From: Apostichopus japonicus
Taxonomy: Eukaryota > Echinodermata > Holothuroidea > Aspidochirotida > Stichopodidae
Assembly: GCF_037975245.1 (NCBI RefSeq)
Contig: NC_092574.1
Span: 19,625,713-19,689,712 of the forward strand
DNA length: 64,000 bases
Direction of reading: 5' to 3'
Shown: one piece after another, positions 42,760-58,289 of the stretch
Layout of the letters: each line of letters starts with the position of its first letter
Position numbering within the stretch: the stretch's first letter is position 1
Notes under the pieces: generated by a model
Databases searched by the model: none
Seen by the model: only the letters and a program-made list of their open reading frames with translations
Told to the model about the DNA's origin: nothing
Translations under genes and position numbers: made by a program

Positions 42760-44827
42760 TCCATACAGTGGCGCGATGGCTCGGCGCACTGTACGAGCTG
42801 ATGATCGAGACTCTCTTTTGCATCCGTGGTTCGAACCCCGGGTGATGACGTCTTTTACCGAGTGCCTACACGGGGAGCTGTAAGTATTAGTTAATCCACC
42901 TAATATCTCAGTCCATACAGTGGCGCGATGGCTCGGCGCACTGTACGAGCTGATGATCGAGACTCTCTTTTGCATCCGTGGTTCGAACCCCGGGTGATGA
43001 CGTCTTTTGCCGAATGCCTACACGGGGAGCTGTAAGTATTAGTTAATCCACCTAATATCTCAGTCCATACAGTGGCGCGATGGCTCGGCGCACTGTACGA
43101 GCTGATGATCGAGACTCTCTTTTGCATCCGTGGTTCGAACCCCGGGTGATGACGTCTTTTGCCGATCTTTTACAGCAAGTGACTACACGGGGAGCTGTAA
43201 GTATTAGTTAATCCACCTAATATCTCAGTCCATACAGTGGCGCGATGGCTCGGCGCACTGTACGAGCTGATGATCGAGACTCTCTTTTGCATCCGTGGTT
43301 CGAACCCCGGGTGATGACGTCTTTTGCCGATCTTTTACAGCAAGTGCCTACACGGGGAGCTGTAAGTATTAGTTAATCCACATAATATCTCAGTCCATAC
43401 AGTGGCGCGATGGCTCGGCGCACTGTACGAGCTGATGATCGAGACTCTCTTTTGCATCCGTGGTTCGAACCCCGGGTGATGACGTCTTTTGCCGATCTTT
43501 TACAGCAAGTGACTACACGGGGAGCTGTAAGTATTAGTTAATCCACCTAATATCTCAGTCCATACAGTGGCGCGATGGCTCGGCGCACTGTACGAGCTGA
43601 TGATCGAGACTCTCTTTTGCATCCGTGGTTCGAACCCCGGGTGATGACGTCTTTTGCCGATCTTTTACAGCAAGTGCCTACACGGGGAGCTGTAAGTATT
43701 AGTTAATCCACCTAATATCTCAGTCCATACAGTGGCGCGATGGCTCGGCGCACTGTACGAGCTGATGATCGAGACTCTCTTTTGCATCCGTGGTTCGAAC
43801 CCCGGGTGATGACGTCTTTTACCGAGTGCCTACACGGGGAGCTGTAAGTATTAGTTAATCCACCTAATATCTCAGTCCATACAGTGGCGCGATGGCTCGG
43901 CGCACTGTACGAGCTGATGATCGAGACTCTCTTTTGCATCCGTGGTTCGAAGCCCGGTTGATGACGTCTTTTGCCGATCTTTTACAGCAAGTGCCTACAC
44001 GGGGAGCTGTAAGTATTAGTTAATCCACCTAATATCTCAGTCCATACAGTGGCGCGATGGCTCGGCGCACTGTACGAGCTGATGATCGAGACTCTCTTTT
44101 GCATCCGTGGTTCGAACCCCGGGTGATGACGTCTTTTGCCGATCTTTTACAGCAAGTGCCTACACGGGGAGCTGTAAGTATTAGTTAATCCACCTAATAT
44201 CTCATTCCATACAGTGGCGCGATGGCTCGGCGTACTGTACGAGCTGATGATCGAGACTCTCTTTTGCATCCGTGGTTCGAACCCCGGGTGATGACGTCTT
44301 TTACCGAGTGCCTACACGGGGAGCTGTAAGTATTAGTTAATCCACCTAATATCTCAGTCCATACAGTGGCGCGATGGCTCGGCGCACTGTACGAGCTGAT
44401 GATCGAGACTCTCTTTTGCATCCGTGGTTCGAACCCCGGGTGATGACGTCTTTTACCGAGTGCCTACACGGGGAGCTGTAAGTATTAGTTAATCCACCTA
44501 ATATCTCAGTCCATACAGTGGCGCGATGGCTCGGCGCACTGTACGAGCTGATGATCGAGACTCTCTTTTGCATCCGTGGTTCGAAGCCCGGTTGATGACG
44601 TCTTTTGCCGATCTTTTACAGCAAGTGCCTACACGGGGAGCTGTAAGTATTAGTTAATCCACCTAATATCTCAGTCCATACAGTGGCGCGATGGCTCGGC
44701 GCACTGTACGAGCTGATGATCGAGACTCTCTTTTGCATCCGTGGTTCGAACCCCGGGTGATGACGTCTTTTGCCGATCTTTTACAGCAAGTGCCTACACG
44801 GGGAGCTGTAAGTATTAGTTAATCCAC

Positions 44828-47390
44828 CTAATATCTCAGTCCATACAGTGGCGCGATGGCTCGGCGTACTGTACGAGCTGATGATCGAGACTCTCTTTTG
44901 CATCCGTGGTTCGAACCCCGGGTGATGACGTCTTTTACCGAGTGCCTACACGGGGAGCTGTAAGTATTAGTTAATCCACCTAATATCTCAGTCCATACAG
45001 TGGCGCGATGGCTCGGCGCACTGTACGAGCTGATGATCGAGAGTCTCTTTTGCATCCGTGGTTCGAACCCCGGGTGATGACGTCTTTTGCCGATCTTTTA
45101 CAGCAATTGCCTACACGGGGAGCTGTAAGTATTAGTTAATCCACCTAATATCTCAGTCCATACAGTGGCGCGATGGCTCGGCGCACTGTACGAGCTGATG
45201 ATCGAGACTCTCTTTTGCATCCGTGGTTCGAACCCCGGGTGATGACGTCTTTTGTCGATCTTTTACAGCAAGTGCCTACACGGGGAGCTGTAAGTATTAG
45301 TTAATCCACCTAATATCTCAGTCCATACAGTGGCGCGATGGCTCGGCGCACTGTACGAGCTGATGATCGAGACTCTCTTTTGCATCCGTGGTTCGAACCC
45401 CGGGTGATGACGTCTTTTGCCGAGTGCCTACACGGGGAGCTGTAAGTATTAGTTAATCCACCTAATATCTCAGTCCATACAGTGGCGCGATGGCTCGGCG
45501 CACTGTACGAGCTGATGATCGAGACTCTCTTTTGCATCCGTGGTTCGAACCCCGGTTGATGACGTCTTTTGCCGATCTTTTACAGCAAGTGCCTACACGG
45601 GGAGCTGTAAGTATTAGTTAATCCACCTAATATCTCAGTCCATACAGTGGCGCGATGGCTCGGCGCACTGTACGAGCTGATGATCGAGACTCTCTTTTGC
45701 ATCCGTGGTTCGAACCCCGGGTGATGACGTCTTTTACCGAGTGCCTACACGGGGAGCTGTAAGTATTAGTTAATCCACCTAATATCTCAGTCCATACAGT
45801 GGCGCGATGGCTCGGCGCACTGTACGAGCTGATGATCGAGACTCTCTTTTGCATCCGTGGTTCGAAGCCCGGTTGATGACGTCTTTTGTCGATCTTTTAC
45901 AGCAAGTGCCTACACGGGGAGCTGTAAGTATTAGTTAATCCACCTAATATCTCAGTCCATACAGTGGCGCGATGGCTCGGCGCACTGTACGAGCTGATGA
46001 TCGAGACTCTCTTTTGCATCCGTGGTTCGAACCCCGGGTGATGACGTCTTTTGCCGATCTTTTACAGCAAGTGCCTACACGGGGAGCTGTAAGTATTAGT
46101 TAATCCACCTAATATCTCAGTCCATACAGTGGCGCGATGGCTCGGCGTACTGTACGAGCTGATGATCGAGACTCTCTTTTGCATCCGTGGTTCGAACCCC
46201 GGGTGATGACGTCTTTTACCGAGTGCCTACACGGGGAGCTGTAAGTATTAGTTAATCCACCTAATATCTCAGTCCATACAGTGGCGCGATGGCTCGGCGC
46301 ACTGTACGAGCTGATGATCGAGAGTCTCTTTTGCATCCGTGGTTCGAACCCCGGGTGATGACGTCTTTTGCCGATCTTTTACAGCAATTGCCTACACGGG
46401 GAGCTGTAAGTATTAGTTAATCCACCTAATATCTCAGTCCATACAGTGGCGCGATGGCTCGGCGCACTGTACGAGCTGATGATCGAGACTCTCTTTTGCA
46501 TCCGTGGTTCGAACCCCGGGTGATGACGTCTTTTGTCGATCTTTTACAGCAAGTGCCTACACGGGGAGCTGTAGGTATTAGTTAATCCACCTAATATCTC
46601 AGTCCATACAGTGGCGCGATGGCTCGGCGCACTGTACGAGCTGATGATCGAGACTCTCTTTTGCATCCGTGGTTCGAACCCCGGGTGATGACGTCTTTTG
46701 CCGAGTGCCTACACGGGGAGCTGTAAGTATTAGTTAATCCACCTAATATCTCAGTCCATACAGTGGCGCGATGGCTCGGCGCACTGTACGAGCTGATGAT
46801 CGAGACTCTCTTTTGCATCCGTGGTTCGAACCCCGGGTGATGACGTCTTTTACCGAGTTCCTACACGGGGAGCTGTAAGTATTAGTTAATCCACCTAATA
46901 TCTCAGTCCATACAGTGGCGCGATGGCTCGGCGCACTGTACGAGCTGATGATCGAGAGTCTCTTTTGCATCCGTGGTTCGAACCCCGGGTGATGACGTCT
47001 TTTGCCGATCTTTTACAGCAATTGCCTACACGGGGAGCTGTAAGTATTAGTTAATCCACCTAATATCTCAGTCCATACAGTGGCGCGATGGCTCGGCGCA
47101 CTGTACGAGCTGATGATCGAGACTCTCTTTTGCATCCGTGGTTCGAACCCCGGGTGATGACGTCTTTTGTCGATCTTTTACAGCAAGTGCCTACACGGGG
47201 AGCTGTAAGTATTAGTTAATCCACCTAATATCTCAGTCCATACAGTGGCGCGATGGCTCGGCGCACTGTACGAGCTGATGATCGAGACTCTCTTTTGCAT
47301 CCGTGGTTCGAACCCCGGGTGATGACGTCTTTTGCCGAGTGCCTACACGGGGAGCTGTAAGTATTAGTTAATCCACCTAATATCTCAGTC
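44828..47390 (+). repeat. Higher-order repeat, 1281-bp period
   Basis: Diagnostic variants (GGCGTACTG, CGAGAGTCTC) and the 152/165 order recur 1281 bp apart (44828/46109, 45310/46591). 1281 equals five 165-bp plus three 152-bp units. Confidence 0.8.
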
Positions 47391-49495
47391 CATACAGTGG
47401 CGCGATGGCTCGGCGCACTGTACGAGCTGATGATCGAGACTCTCTTTTGCATCCGTGGTTCGAACCCCGGGTGATGACGTCTTTTGTCGATCTTTTACAG
47501 CAAGTGCCTACACGGGGAGCTGTAAGTATTAGTTAATCCACCTAATATCTCAGTCCATACAGTGGCGCGATGGCTCGGCGCACTGTACGAGCTGATGATC
47601 GAGACTCTCTTTTGCATCCGTGGTTCGAACCCCGGGTGATGACGTCTTTTACCGAGTGCCTACACGGGGAGCTGTAAGTATTAGTTAATCCACCTAATAT
47701 GTCAGTCCATACAGTATCGCGATGGCTCGGCGCACTGTACGATCTGATGATCGAGACTGTCTTTTGCATCCGTGGTTCGAAGCCCGGTTGATGACGTCTT
47801 TTTCCGATCTTTTACAGCAAGTGCCTACACGGGGAGCTGTAAGTATTAGTTAATCCACCTAATATCTCAGTCCATACAGTGGCGCGATGGCTCGGCGCAC
47901 TGTACGAGCTGATGATCGAGACTCTCTTTTGCATCCGTGGTTCGAACCCCGGGTGATGACGTCTTTTGCCGATCTTTTACAGCAATTGACTACACGGGGA
48001 GCTGTAAGTATTAGTTAATCCACCTAATATCTCAGTCCATACAGTGGCGCGATGGCTCGGCGCACTGTACGAGCTGATGATCGAGACTCTCTTTTGCATC
48101 CGTGGTTCGAACCCCGGGTGATGACGTCTTTTGCCGATCTTTTACAGCAAGTGCCTACACGGGGAGCTGTAAGTATTAGTTAATCCACCTAATATCTCAG
48201 TCCATACAGTGGCGCGATGGCTCGGCGCACTGTACGTACTGATGATCGAGACTCTCTTTTGCATCCGTGGTTCGAACCCCGGGTGATGACGTCTTTTGCC
48301 GATCTTTTACAGCAAGTGCCTACACGGGGAGCTGTAAGTATTAGTTAATCCACCTAATATCTCAGTCCATACAGTGGCGCGATGGCTCGGCGCACTGTAC
48401 GAGCTGATGATCGAGACTCTCTTTTGCATCCGTGGTTCGAACCCCGGGTGATGACGTCTTTTGCCGATCTTTTACAGCAAGTGCCTACACGGGAAGCTGT
48501 AAGTATTAGTTAATCCACCTAATATCTCAGTCCATACAGTGGCGCGATGGCTCGGCGCACTGTACGAGCTGATGATCGAGACTCTCTTTTGCATCCGTGG
48601 TTCGAACCCCGGGTGATGACGTCTTTTACCGAGTGCCTACACGGGGAGCTGTAAGTATTAGTTAATCCACCTAATATCTCAGTCCATACAGTGGCGCGAT
48701 GGCTCGGCGCACTGTACGAGCTGATGATCGAGAGTCTCTTTTGCATCCGTGGTTCGAACCCCGGGTGATGACGTCTTTTGTCGATCTTTTACAGTAATTG
48801 CCTACACGGGGAGCTGTAAGTATTAGTTAATCCACCTAATATCTCAGTCCATACAGTGGCGCGATGGCTCGGCGCACTGTACGAGCTGATGATCGAGACT
48901 CTCTTTTGCATCCGTGGTTCGAACCCCGGGTGATGACGTCTTTTGTCGATCTTTTACAGCAATTGCCTACACGGGGAGCTGTAAGTATTAGTTAATCCAC
49001 CTAATATCTCAGTCCATACACTGGCGCGATGGCTCGGCGCACTGTACGAGCTGATGATCGAGACTCTCTTTTGCATCCGTGGTTCGAACCCCGGGTGATG
49101 ACGTCTTTTGCCGATCTTTTACAGCAAGTGCCTACACGGGGAGCTGTAAGTATTAGTTAATCCACCTAATATCTCAGTCCATACAGTGGCGCGATGGCTC
49201 GGCGCACTGTACGAGCTGATGATCGAGACTCTCTTTTGCATCCGTGGTTCGATCCCCGGGTGATGACGTCTTTTGCCGATCTTTTACAGCAAGTGCCTAC
49301 ACGGGGAGCTGTAAGTATTAGTTAATCCACCTAATATTTCAGTCCATACAGTGGCGCGATGGCTCGGCGCACTGTACGAGCTGATGATCGAGACTCTCTT
49401 TTGCATCCGTGGTTCGAACCCCGGGTGATGACGTCTTTTGCCGATCTTTTACAGCAAGTGCCTACACGGGGAGCTGTAAGTATTAGTTAATCCAC

Positions 49496-52400
49496 CTAAT
49501 ATCTCAGTCCATACAGTGGCGCGATGGCTCGGCGCACTGTACGAGCTGATGATCGAGACTCTCTTTTGCATCCGTGGTTCGAACCCCGGGTGATGACGTC
49601 TTTTACCGAGTGCCTACACGGGGAGCTGTAAGTATTAGTTAATCCACCTAATATCTCAGTCCATACAGTGGCGCGATGGCTCGGCGCACTGTACGAGCTG
49701 ATGATCGAGACTCTCTTTTGCATCCGTGGTTCGAAGCCCGGTTGATGACGTCTTTTGCCGATCTTTTACAGCAAGTGCCTACACGGGGAGCTGTAAGTAT
49801 TAGTTAATCCACCTAATATCTCAGTCCATACAGTGGCGCGATGGCTCGGCGCACTGTACGAGCTGATGATCGAGACTCTCTTTTGCATCCGTGGTTCGAA
49901 CCCCGGGTGATGACGTCTTTTGCCGATCTTTTACAGCAAGTGCCTACACGGGGAGCTGTAAGTATTAGTTAATCCACCTAATATCTCAGTCCATACAGTG
50001 GCGCGATGGCTCGGCGTACTGTACGAGCTGATGATCGAGACTCTCTTTTGCATCCGTGGTTCGAACCCCGGGTGATGACGTCTTTTACCGAGTGCCTACA
50101 CGGGGAGCTGTAAGTATTAGTTAATCCACCTAATATCTCAGTCCATACAGTGGCGCGATGGCTCGGCGCACTGTACGAGCTGATGATCGAGACTCTCTTT
50201 TGCATCCGTGGTTCGAACCCCGGGTGATGACGTCTTTTGCCGATCTTTTACAGCAATTGCCTACACGGGGAGCTGTAAGTATTAGTTAATCCACCTAATA
50301 TCTCAGTCCATACAGTGGCGCGATGGCTCGGCGCACTGTACGAGCTGATGATCGAGACTCTCTTTGCATCCTTGGTTCGAACCCCGGGTGATGACGTCTT
50401 TTGCCGATCTTTTACAGCAAGTGCCTACACGGGGAGCTGTAAGTATTAGTTAATCCACCTAATATCTCAGTCCATACAGTGGCGCGATGGCTCGGCGCAC
50501 TGTACGAGCTGATGATCGAGACTCTCTTTTGCATCCGTGGTTCGATCCCCGGGTGATGACGTCTTTTGCCGATCTTTTACAGCAAGTGCCTACACGGGGA
50601 GCTGTAAGTATTAGTTAATCCACCTAATATCTCAGTCCATACAGTGGCGCGATGGCTCGGCGCACTGTACGAGCTGATGATCGAGACTCTCTTTTGCATC
50701 CGTGGTTCGAACCCCGGGTGATGACGTCTTTTGCCGATCTTTTACAGCAAGTGCCTACACGGGGAGCTGTAAGTATTAGTTAATCCACCTAATATCTCAG
50801 TCCATACAGTGGCGCGATGGCTCGGCGCACTGTACGAGCTGATGATCGAGACTCTCTTTTGCATCCGTGGTTCGAACCCCGGGTGATAACGTCTTTTGCC
50901 GATCTTTTACAGCAATTGCCTACACGGGGAGCTGTAAGTATTAGTTAATCCACCTAATATCTCAGTCCATACAGTGGCGCGATGGCTCGGCGCACTGTAC
51001 GAGCTGATGATCGAGACTCTCTTTTGCATCCGTGGTTCGAACCCCGGGTGATGACGTCTTTTGTCGATCTTTTACAACAAGTGCCTACACGGGGAGCTGT
51101 AAGTATTAGTTAATCCACCTAATATCTCAGTCCATACAGTGGCGCGATGGCTCGGCGCACTGTACGAGCTGATGATCGAGACTCTCTTTTGCATCCGTGG
51201 TTCGAACCCCGGGTGATGACGTCTTTTGCCGATCTTTTACAGCAAGTGCCTACACGGGGAGCTGTAAGTATTAGTTAATCCACCTAATATGTCAGTCCAT
51301 ACAGTGGCGCGATGGCTCGGCGCACTGTACGAGCTGATGATCGAGACTCTCTTTGCATCCGTGGTTCGATCCCCGGGTGATGACGTCTTTTGCCGATCTT
51401 TTACAGCAAGTGCCTACACGGGGAGCTGTAAGTATTAGTTAATCCACCTAATATCTCAGTCCATACAGTGGCGCGATGGCTCGGCGCACTGTACGAGCTG
51501 ATGATCGAGACTCTCTTTTGCATCCGTGGTTCGAACCCCGGGTGATGACGTCTTTTGCCGAGTGCCTACACGGGGAGCTGTAAGTATTAGTTAATCCACC
51601 TAATATCTCAGTCCATACAGTGGCGCGATGGCTCGGCGCACTGTACGAGCTGATGATCGAGACTCTCTTTTGCATCCGTGGTTCGAAGCCCGGTTGATGA
51701 CGTCTTTTGCCGATCTTTTACAGCAAGTGCCTACACGGGGAGCTGTAAGTATTAGTTAATCCACCTAATATCTCAGTCCATACAGTGGCGCGATGGCTCG
51801 GCGCACTGTACGAGCTGATGATCGAGACTCTCTTTTGCATCCGTGGTTCGAACCCCGGGTGATGACGTCTTTTGCCGATCTTTTACAGCAAGTGCCTACA
51901 CGGGGAGCTGTAAGTATTAGTTAATCCACCTAATATCTCAGTCCATACAGTGGCGCGATGGCTCGGCGTACTGTACGAGCTGATGATCGAGACTCTCTTT
52001 TGCATCCGTGGTTCGAACCCCGGGTGATGACGTCTTTTACCGAGTGCCTACACGGGGAGCTGTAAGTATTAGTTAATCCACCTAATATCTCAGTCCATAC
52101 AGTGGCGCGATGGCTCGGCGCACTGTACGAGCTGATGATCGAGACTCTCTTTTGCATCCGTGGTTCGAACCCCGGGTGATGACGTCTTTTGCCGATCTTT
52201 TACAGCAATTGCCTACACGGGGAGCTGTAAGTATTAGTTAATCCACCTAATATCTCAGTCCATACAGTGGCGCGATGGCTCGGCGCACTGTACGAGCTGA
52301 TGATCGAGACTCTCTTTTGCATCCGTGGTTCGAACCCCGGGTGATGACGTCTTTTGCCGATCTTTTACAGCAAGTGCCTACACGGGGAGCTGTAAGTATT

Positions 52401-54600
52401 AGTTAATCCACCTAATATCTCAGTCCATACAGTGGCGCGATGGCTCGGCGCACTGTACGAGCTGATGATCGAGACTCTCTTTTGCATCCGTGGTTCGATC
52501 CCCGGGTGATGACGTCTTTTGCCGATCTTTTACAGCAAGTGCCTACACGGGGAGCTGTAAGTATTAGTTAATCCACCTAATATCTCAGTCCATACAGTGG
52601 CGCGATGGCTCGGCGCACTGTACGAGCTGATGATCGAGACTCTCTTTTGCATCCGTGGTTCGAACCCCGGGTGATGACGTCTTTTGCCGATCTTTTACAG
52701 CAAGTGCCTACACGGGGAGCTGTAAGTATTAGTTAATCCACCTAATATCTCAGTCCATACAGTGGCGCGATGGCTCGGCGCACTGTACGAGCTGATGATC
52801 GAGACTCTCTTTTGCATCCGTGGTTCGAACCCCGGGTGATAACGTCTTTTGCCGATCTTTTACAGCAATTGCCTACACGGGGAGCTGTAAGTATTAGTTA
52901 ATCCACCTAATATCTCAGTCCATACAGTGGCGCGATGGCTCGGCGCACTGTACGAGCTGATGATCGAGACTCTCTTTTGCATCCGTGGTTCGAACCCCGG
53001 GTGATGACGTCTTTTGTCGATCTTTTACAACAAGTGCCTACACGGGGAGCTGTAAGTATTAGTTAATCCACCTAATATCTCAGTCCATACAGTGGCGCGA
53101 TGGCTCGGCGCACTGTACGAGCTGATGATCGAGACTCTCTTTTGCATCCGTGGTTCGAACCCCGGGTGATGACGTCTTTTGCCGATCTTTTACAGCAAGT
53201 GCCTACACGGGGAGCTGTAAGTATTAGTTAATCCACCTAATATGTCAGTCCATACAGTGGCGCGATGGCTCGGCGCACTGTACGAGCTGATGATCGAGAC
53301 TCTCTTTGCATCCGTGGTTCGATCCCCGGGTGATGACGTCTTTTGCCGATCTTTTACAGCAAGTGCCTACACGGGGAGCTGTAAGTATTAGTTAATCCAC
53401 CTAATATCTCAGTCCATACAGTGGCGCGATGGCTCGGCGCACTGTACGAGCTGATGATCGAGACTCTCTTTTGCATCCGTGGTTCGAACCCCGGGTGATG
53501 ACGTCTTTTGCCGAGTGCCTACACGGGGAGCTGTAAGTATTAGTTAATCCACCTAATATCTCAGTCCATACAGTGGCGCGATGGCTCGGCGCACTGTACG
53601 AGCTGATGATCGAGACTCTCTTTTGCATCCGTGGTTCGAAGCCCGGTTGATGACGTCTTTTGCCGATCTTTTACAGCAAGTGCCTACACGGGGAGCTGTA
53701 AGTATTAGTTAATCCACCTAATATCTCAGTCCATACAGTGGCGCGATGGCTCGGCGCACTGTACGAGCTGATGATCGAGACTCTCTTTTGCATCCGTGGT
53801 TCGAACCCCGGGTGATGACGTCTTTTGCCGATCTTTTACAGCAAGTGCCTACACGGGGAGCTGTAAGTATTAGTTAATCCACCTAATATCTCAGTCCATA
53901 CAGTGGCGCGATGGCTCGGCGTACTGTACGAGCTGATGATCGAGACTCTCTTTTGCATCCGTGGTTCGAACCCCGGGTGATGACGTCTTTTACCGAGTGC
54001 CTACACGGGGAGCTGTAAGTATTAGTTAATCCACCTAATATCTCAGTCCATACAGTGGCGCGATGGCTCGGCGCACTGTACGAGCTGATGATCGAGACTC
54101 TCTTTTGCATCCGTGGTTCGAACCCCGGGTGATGACGTCTTTTGCCGATCTTTTACAGCAATTGCCTACACGGGGAGCTGTAAGTATTAGTTAATCCACC
54201 TAATATCTCAGTCCATACAGTGGCGCGATGGCTCGGCGCACTGTACGAGCTGATGATCGAGACTCTCTTTTGCATCCGTGGTTCGAACCCCGGGTGATGA
54301 CGTCTTTTGTCGATCTTTTACAACAAGTGCCTACACGGGGAGCTGTAAGTATTAGTTAATCCACCTAATATCTCAGTCCATACAGTGGCGCGATGGCTCG
54401 GCGCACTGTACGAGCTGATGATCGAGACTCTCTTTTGCATCCGTGGTTCGATCCCCGGGTGATGACGTCTTTTGCCGATCTTTTACAGCAACTGCCTACA
54501 CGGGGAGCTGTAAGTATTAGTTAATCCACCTAATATCTCAGTCCATACAGTGGCGCGATGGCTCGGCGCACTGTACGAGCTGATGATCGAGACTCTCTTT
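49496..54600 (+). repeat. Higher-order repeat, ~1953-bp period, up to three copies
   Basis: GTGATAACGTC at 50885 and 52838, TATGTCAGTCC at 51291 and 53244, and TTCGATCCCC at 50541, 52494 and 54447 are each 1953 bp apart. Ten 165-bp and two 152-bp units minus 1 nt give this length. Copy 1 matches only in part. Confidence 0.85.
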
Positions 54601-57600
54601 CGCATCCGTGGTTCGAACCCCGGGTGATGACGTCTTTTGCCGATCTTTTACAGCAAGTGCCTACACGGGGAGCTGTAAGTATTAGTTAATCCACCTAATA
54701 TCTCAGTCCATACAGTGGCGCGATGGCTCGGCGCACTGTACGAGCTGATGATCGAGACTCTCTTTTGCATCCGTGGTTCGAACCCCGGGTGATGACGTCT
54801 TTTGCCGATCTTTTACAGCAAGTGCCTACACGGGGAGCTGTAAGTATTAGTTAATCCACCTAATATCTCAGTCCATACAGTGGCGCGATGGCTCGGCGCA
54901 CTGTACGAGCTGATGATCGAGACTCTCTTTTGCATCCGTGGTTCGAACCCCGGGTGATGACGTCTTTTGCCGATCTTTTACAGCAAGTGCCTACACGGGG
55001 AGCTGTAAGTATTAGTTAATCCACCTAATATCTCAGTCCATACAGTGGCGCGATGGCTCGGCGCACTGTACGAGCTGATGATCGAGACTCTCTTTCGCAT
55101 CCGTGGTTCTAACCCCGGGTGATGACGTCTTTTGCCGATCTTTTACAGCAAGTGCCTACACGGGGAGCTGTAAGTATTAGTTAATCCACCTAATATCTCA
55201 GTCCATACAGTGGCGCGATGGCTCGGCGCACTGTACGAGCTGATGATCGAGACTCTCTTTTGCATCCGTGGTTCGAACCCCGGGTGATGACGTCTTTTGC
55301 CGATCTTTTACAGCAAGTGCTTACACGGTGAGCTGTAACTATTAGTTGATCCACCTAATATCTCAGTCCATACAGTGGCGCGATGGCTCGGCGCACTGTA
55401 CGAGCTGATGATCGAGACTCTCTTTTGCATCCGTGGTTCGAACCCCGGGTGATGACGTCTTTTGCCGATCTTTTACAGCAAGTGCCTACACGGGGAGCTG
55501 TAAGTATTAGTTAATCCACCTAATATCTCAGTCCATACAGTGGCGCGATGGCTCGGCGCACTGTACGAGCTGATGATCGAGACTCTCTTTTGCATCCGTG
55601 GTTCGAACCCCGGGTGATGACGTCTTTTACCGAGTGCCTACACGGGGAGCTGTAAGTATTAGTTAATCCACCTAATATCTCAGTCCATACAGTGACGCGA
55701 TGGCTCGGCGCACTGTACGAGCTGATGATCGAGACTCTCTTTTGCATCCGTGGTTCGAAGCCCGGGTGATGACGTCTTTTGCCAATCTTTTACAGCAAGT
55801 GCCTACACGGGGAGCTGTAAGTATTAGTTAATCCACCTAATATCTCAGTCCATACAGTGGCGCGATGGCTCGGCGCACTGTACGAGCTGATGATCGAGAC
55901 TCTCTTTTGCATCCGTGGTTCGAACCCCGGGTGATGACGTCTTTTGCCGATCTTTTACAACAAGTGCCTACACGGGGAGCTGTAAGTATTAGTTAATCCA
56001 CCTAATATCTCAGTCCATACAGTGGCGCGATGGCTCGGCGCACTGTACGAGCTGATGATCGAGACTCTCTTTTGCATCCGTGGTTCGAACCCCGGGTGAT
56101 GACGTCTTTTGCCGATCTTTTACAGCAAGTGCCTACACGGGGAGCTGTAAGTATTAGTTAATCCACCTAATATCTCAGTCCATACAGTGGCGCGATGGCT
56201 CAGCGCACTGTACGAGCTGATGATCGAGACTCTCTTTTGCATCCGTGGTTCGATCCCCGGGTGATGACGTCTTTTGCCGATCTTTTACAGCAATTGCCTA
56301 CACGGGGAGCTGTAAGTATTAGTTAATCCACCTAATATCTCAGTCCATACAGTGGCGCGATGGCTCGGCGCACTGTACGAGCTGATGATCGAGACTCTCT
56401 TTTGCATCCGTGGTTCGAACCCCGGGTGATGACGTCTTTTGCCGATCTTTTACAGCAAGTGACTACACGGGGAGCTGTAAGTATTAGTTAATCCACCTAA
56501 TATCTCAGTCCATACAGTGGCGCGATGGCTCGGCGCACTGTACGAGCTGATGATCGAGACTCTCTTTTGCATCCGTGGTTCGAACCCCGGGTGATGACGT
56601 CTTTTGCCGATCTTTTACAGCAATTGACTACACGGGGAGCTGTAAGTATTAGTTAATCCACCTAATATCTCAGTCCATACAGTGGCGCGATGGCTCGGCG
56701 CACTGTACGAGCTGATGATCGAGAGTCTCTTTTGCATCCGTGGTTCGAACCCCGGGTGATGACGTCTTTTGCCGATCTTTTACAGCAATTGCCTACACGG
56801 GGAGCTGTAAGTATTAGTTAATCCACCTAATATCTCAGTCCATACAGTGGCGCGATGGCTCGGCGCACTGTACGAGCTGATGATCGAGACTCTCTTTTGC
56901 ATCCGTGGTTCGAAGCCCGGGTGATGACGTCTTTTGTCGATCTTTTACAGCAAGTGCCTACACGGGGAGCTGTAAGTATTAGTTAATCCACCTAATATCT
57001 CAGTCCATACAGTGGCGCGATGGCTCGGCGCACTGTACGAGCTGATGATCGAGACTCTCTTTTGCATCCGTGGTTCGAACCCCGGGTGATGACGTCTTTT
57101 GCCGATCTTTTACAGCAATTGACTACACGGGGAGCTGTAAGTATTAGTTAATCCACCTAATATCTCAGTCCATACAGTGGCGCGATGGCTCGGCGCACTG
57201 TACGAGCTGATGATCGAGAGTCTCTTTTGCATCCGTGGTTCGAACCTCGGGTGATGACGTCTTTTGCCGATCTTTTACAGCAATTGCCTACACGGGGAGC
57301 TGTAAGTATTAGTTAATCCACCTAATATCTCAGTCCATACAGTGGCGCGATGGCTCGGCGCACTGTACGAGCTGATGATCGAGACTCTCTTTTGCATCCG
57401 TGGTTCGAAGCCCGGGTGATGACGTCTTTTGTCGATCTTTTACAGCAAGTGCCTACACGGGGAGCTGTAAGTATTAGTTAATCCACCTAATATCTCAGTC
57501 CATACAGTGGCGCGATGGCTCGGCGCACTGTACGAGCTGATGATCGAGACTCTCTTTTGCATCCGTGGTTCGAACCCCGGGTGATGACGTCTTTTGCCGA

Positions 57601-58289
57601 GTGCCTACACGGGGAGCTGTAAGTATTAGTTAATCCACCTAATATCTCAGTCCATACAGTGGCGCGATGGCTCGGCGCACTGTACGAGCTGATGATCGAG
57701 ACTCTCTTTTGTATCCGTGGTTCGAAGCCCGGTTGATGACGTCTTTTGCCGATCTTTTACAGCAAGTGCCTACACGGGGAGCTGTAAGTATTAGTTAATC
57801 CACCTAATATCTCAGTCCATACAGTGGCGCGATGGCTCGGCGCACTCTACGAGCTGATGATCGAGACTCTCTTTTGCATCCGTGGTTCGAACCCCGGGTG
57901 ATGACGTCTTTTGCCGATCTTTTACAGCAAGTGCCTACACGGGGAGCTGTAAGTATTAGTTAATCCACCTAATATCTCAGTCCATACAGTGGCGCGATGG
58001 CTCGGCGTACTGTACGAGCTGATGATCGAGACTCTCTTTTGCATCTGTGGTTCGAACCCCGGGTGATGACGTCTTTTACCGAGTGCCTACACGGGGAGCT
58101 GTAAGTATTAGTTAATCCACCTAATATCTCAGTCCATACAGTGGCGCGATGGCTCGGCGCACTGTACGAGCTGATGATCGAGACTCTCTTTTGCATCCGT
58201 GGTTCGAACCCCGGGTGATGACGTCTTTTGCCGATCTTTTACAGCAATTGCCTACACGGGGAGCTGTAAGTATTAGTTAATCCACCTAA

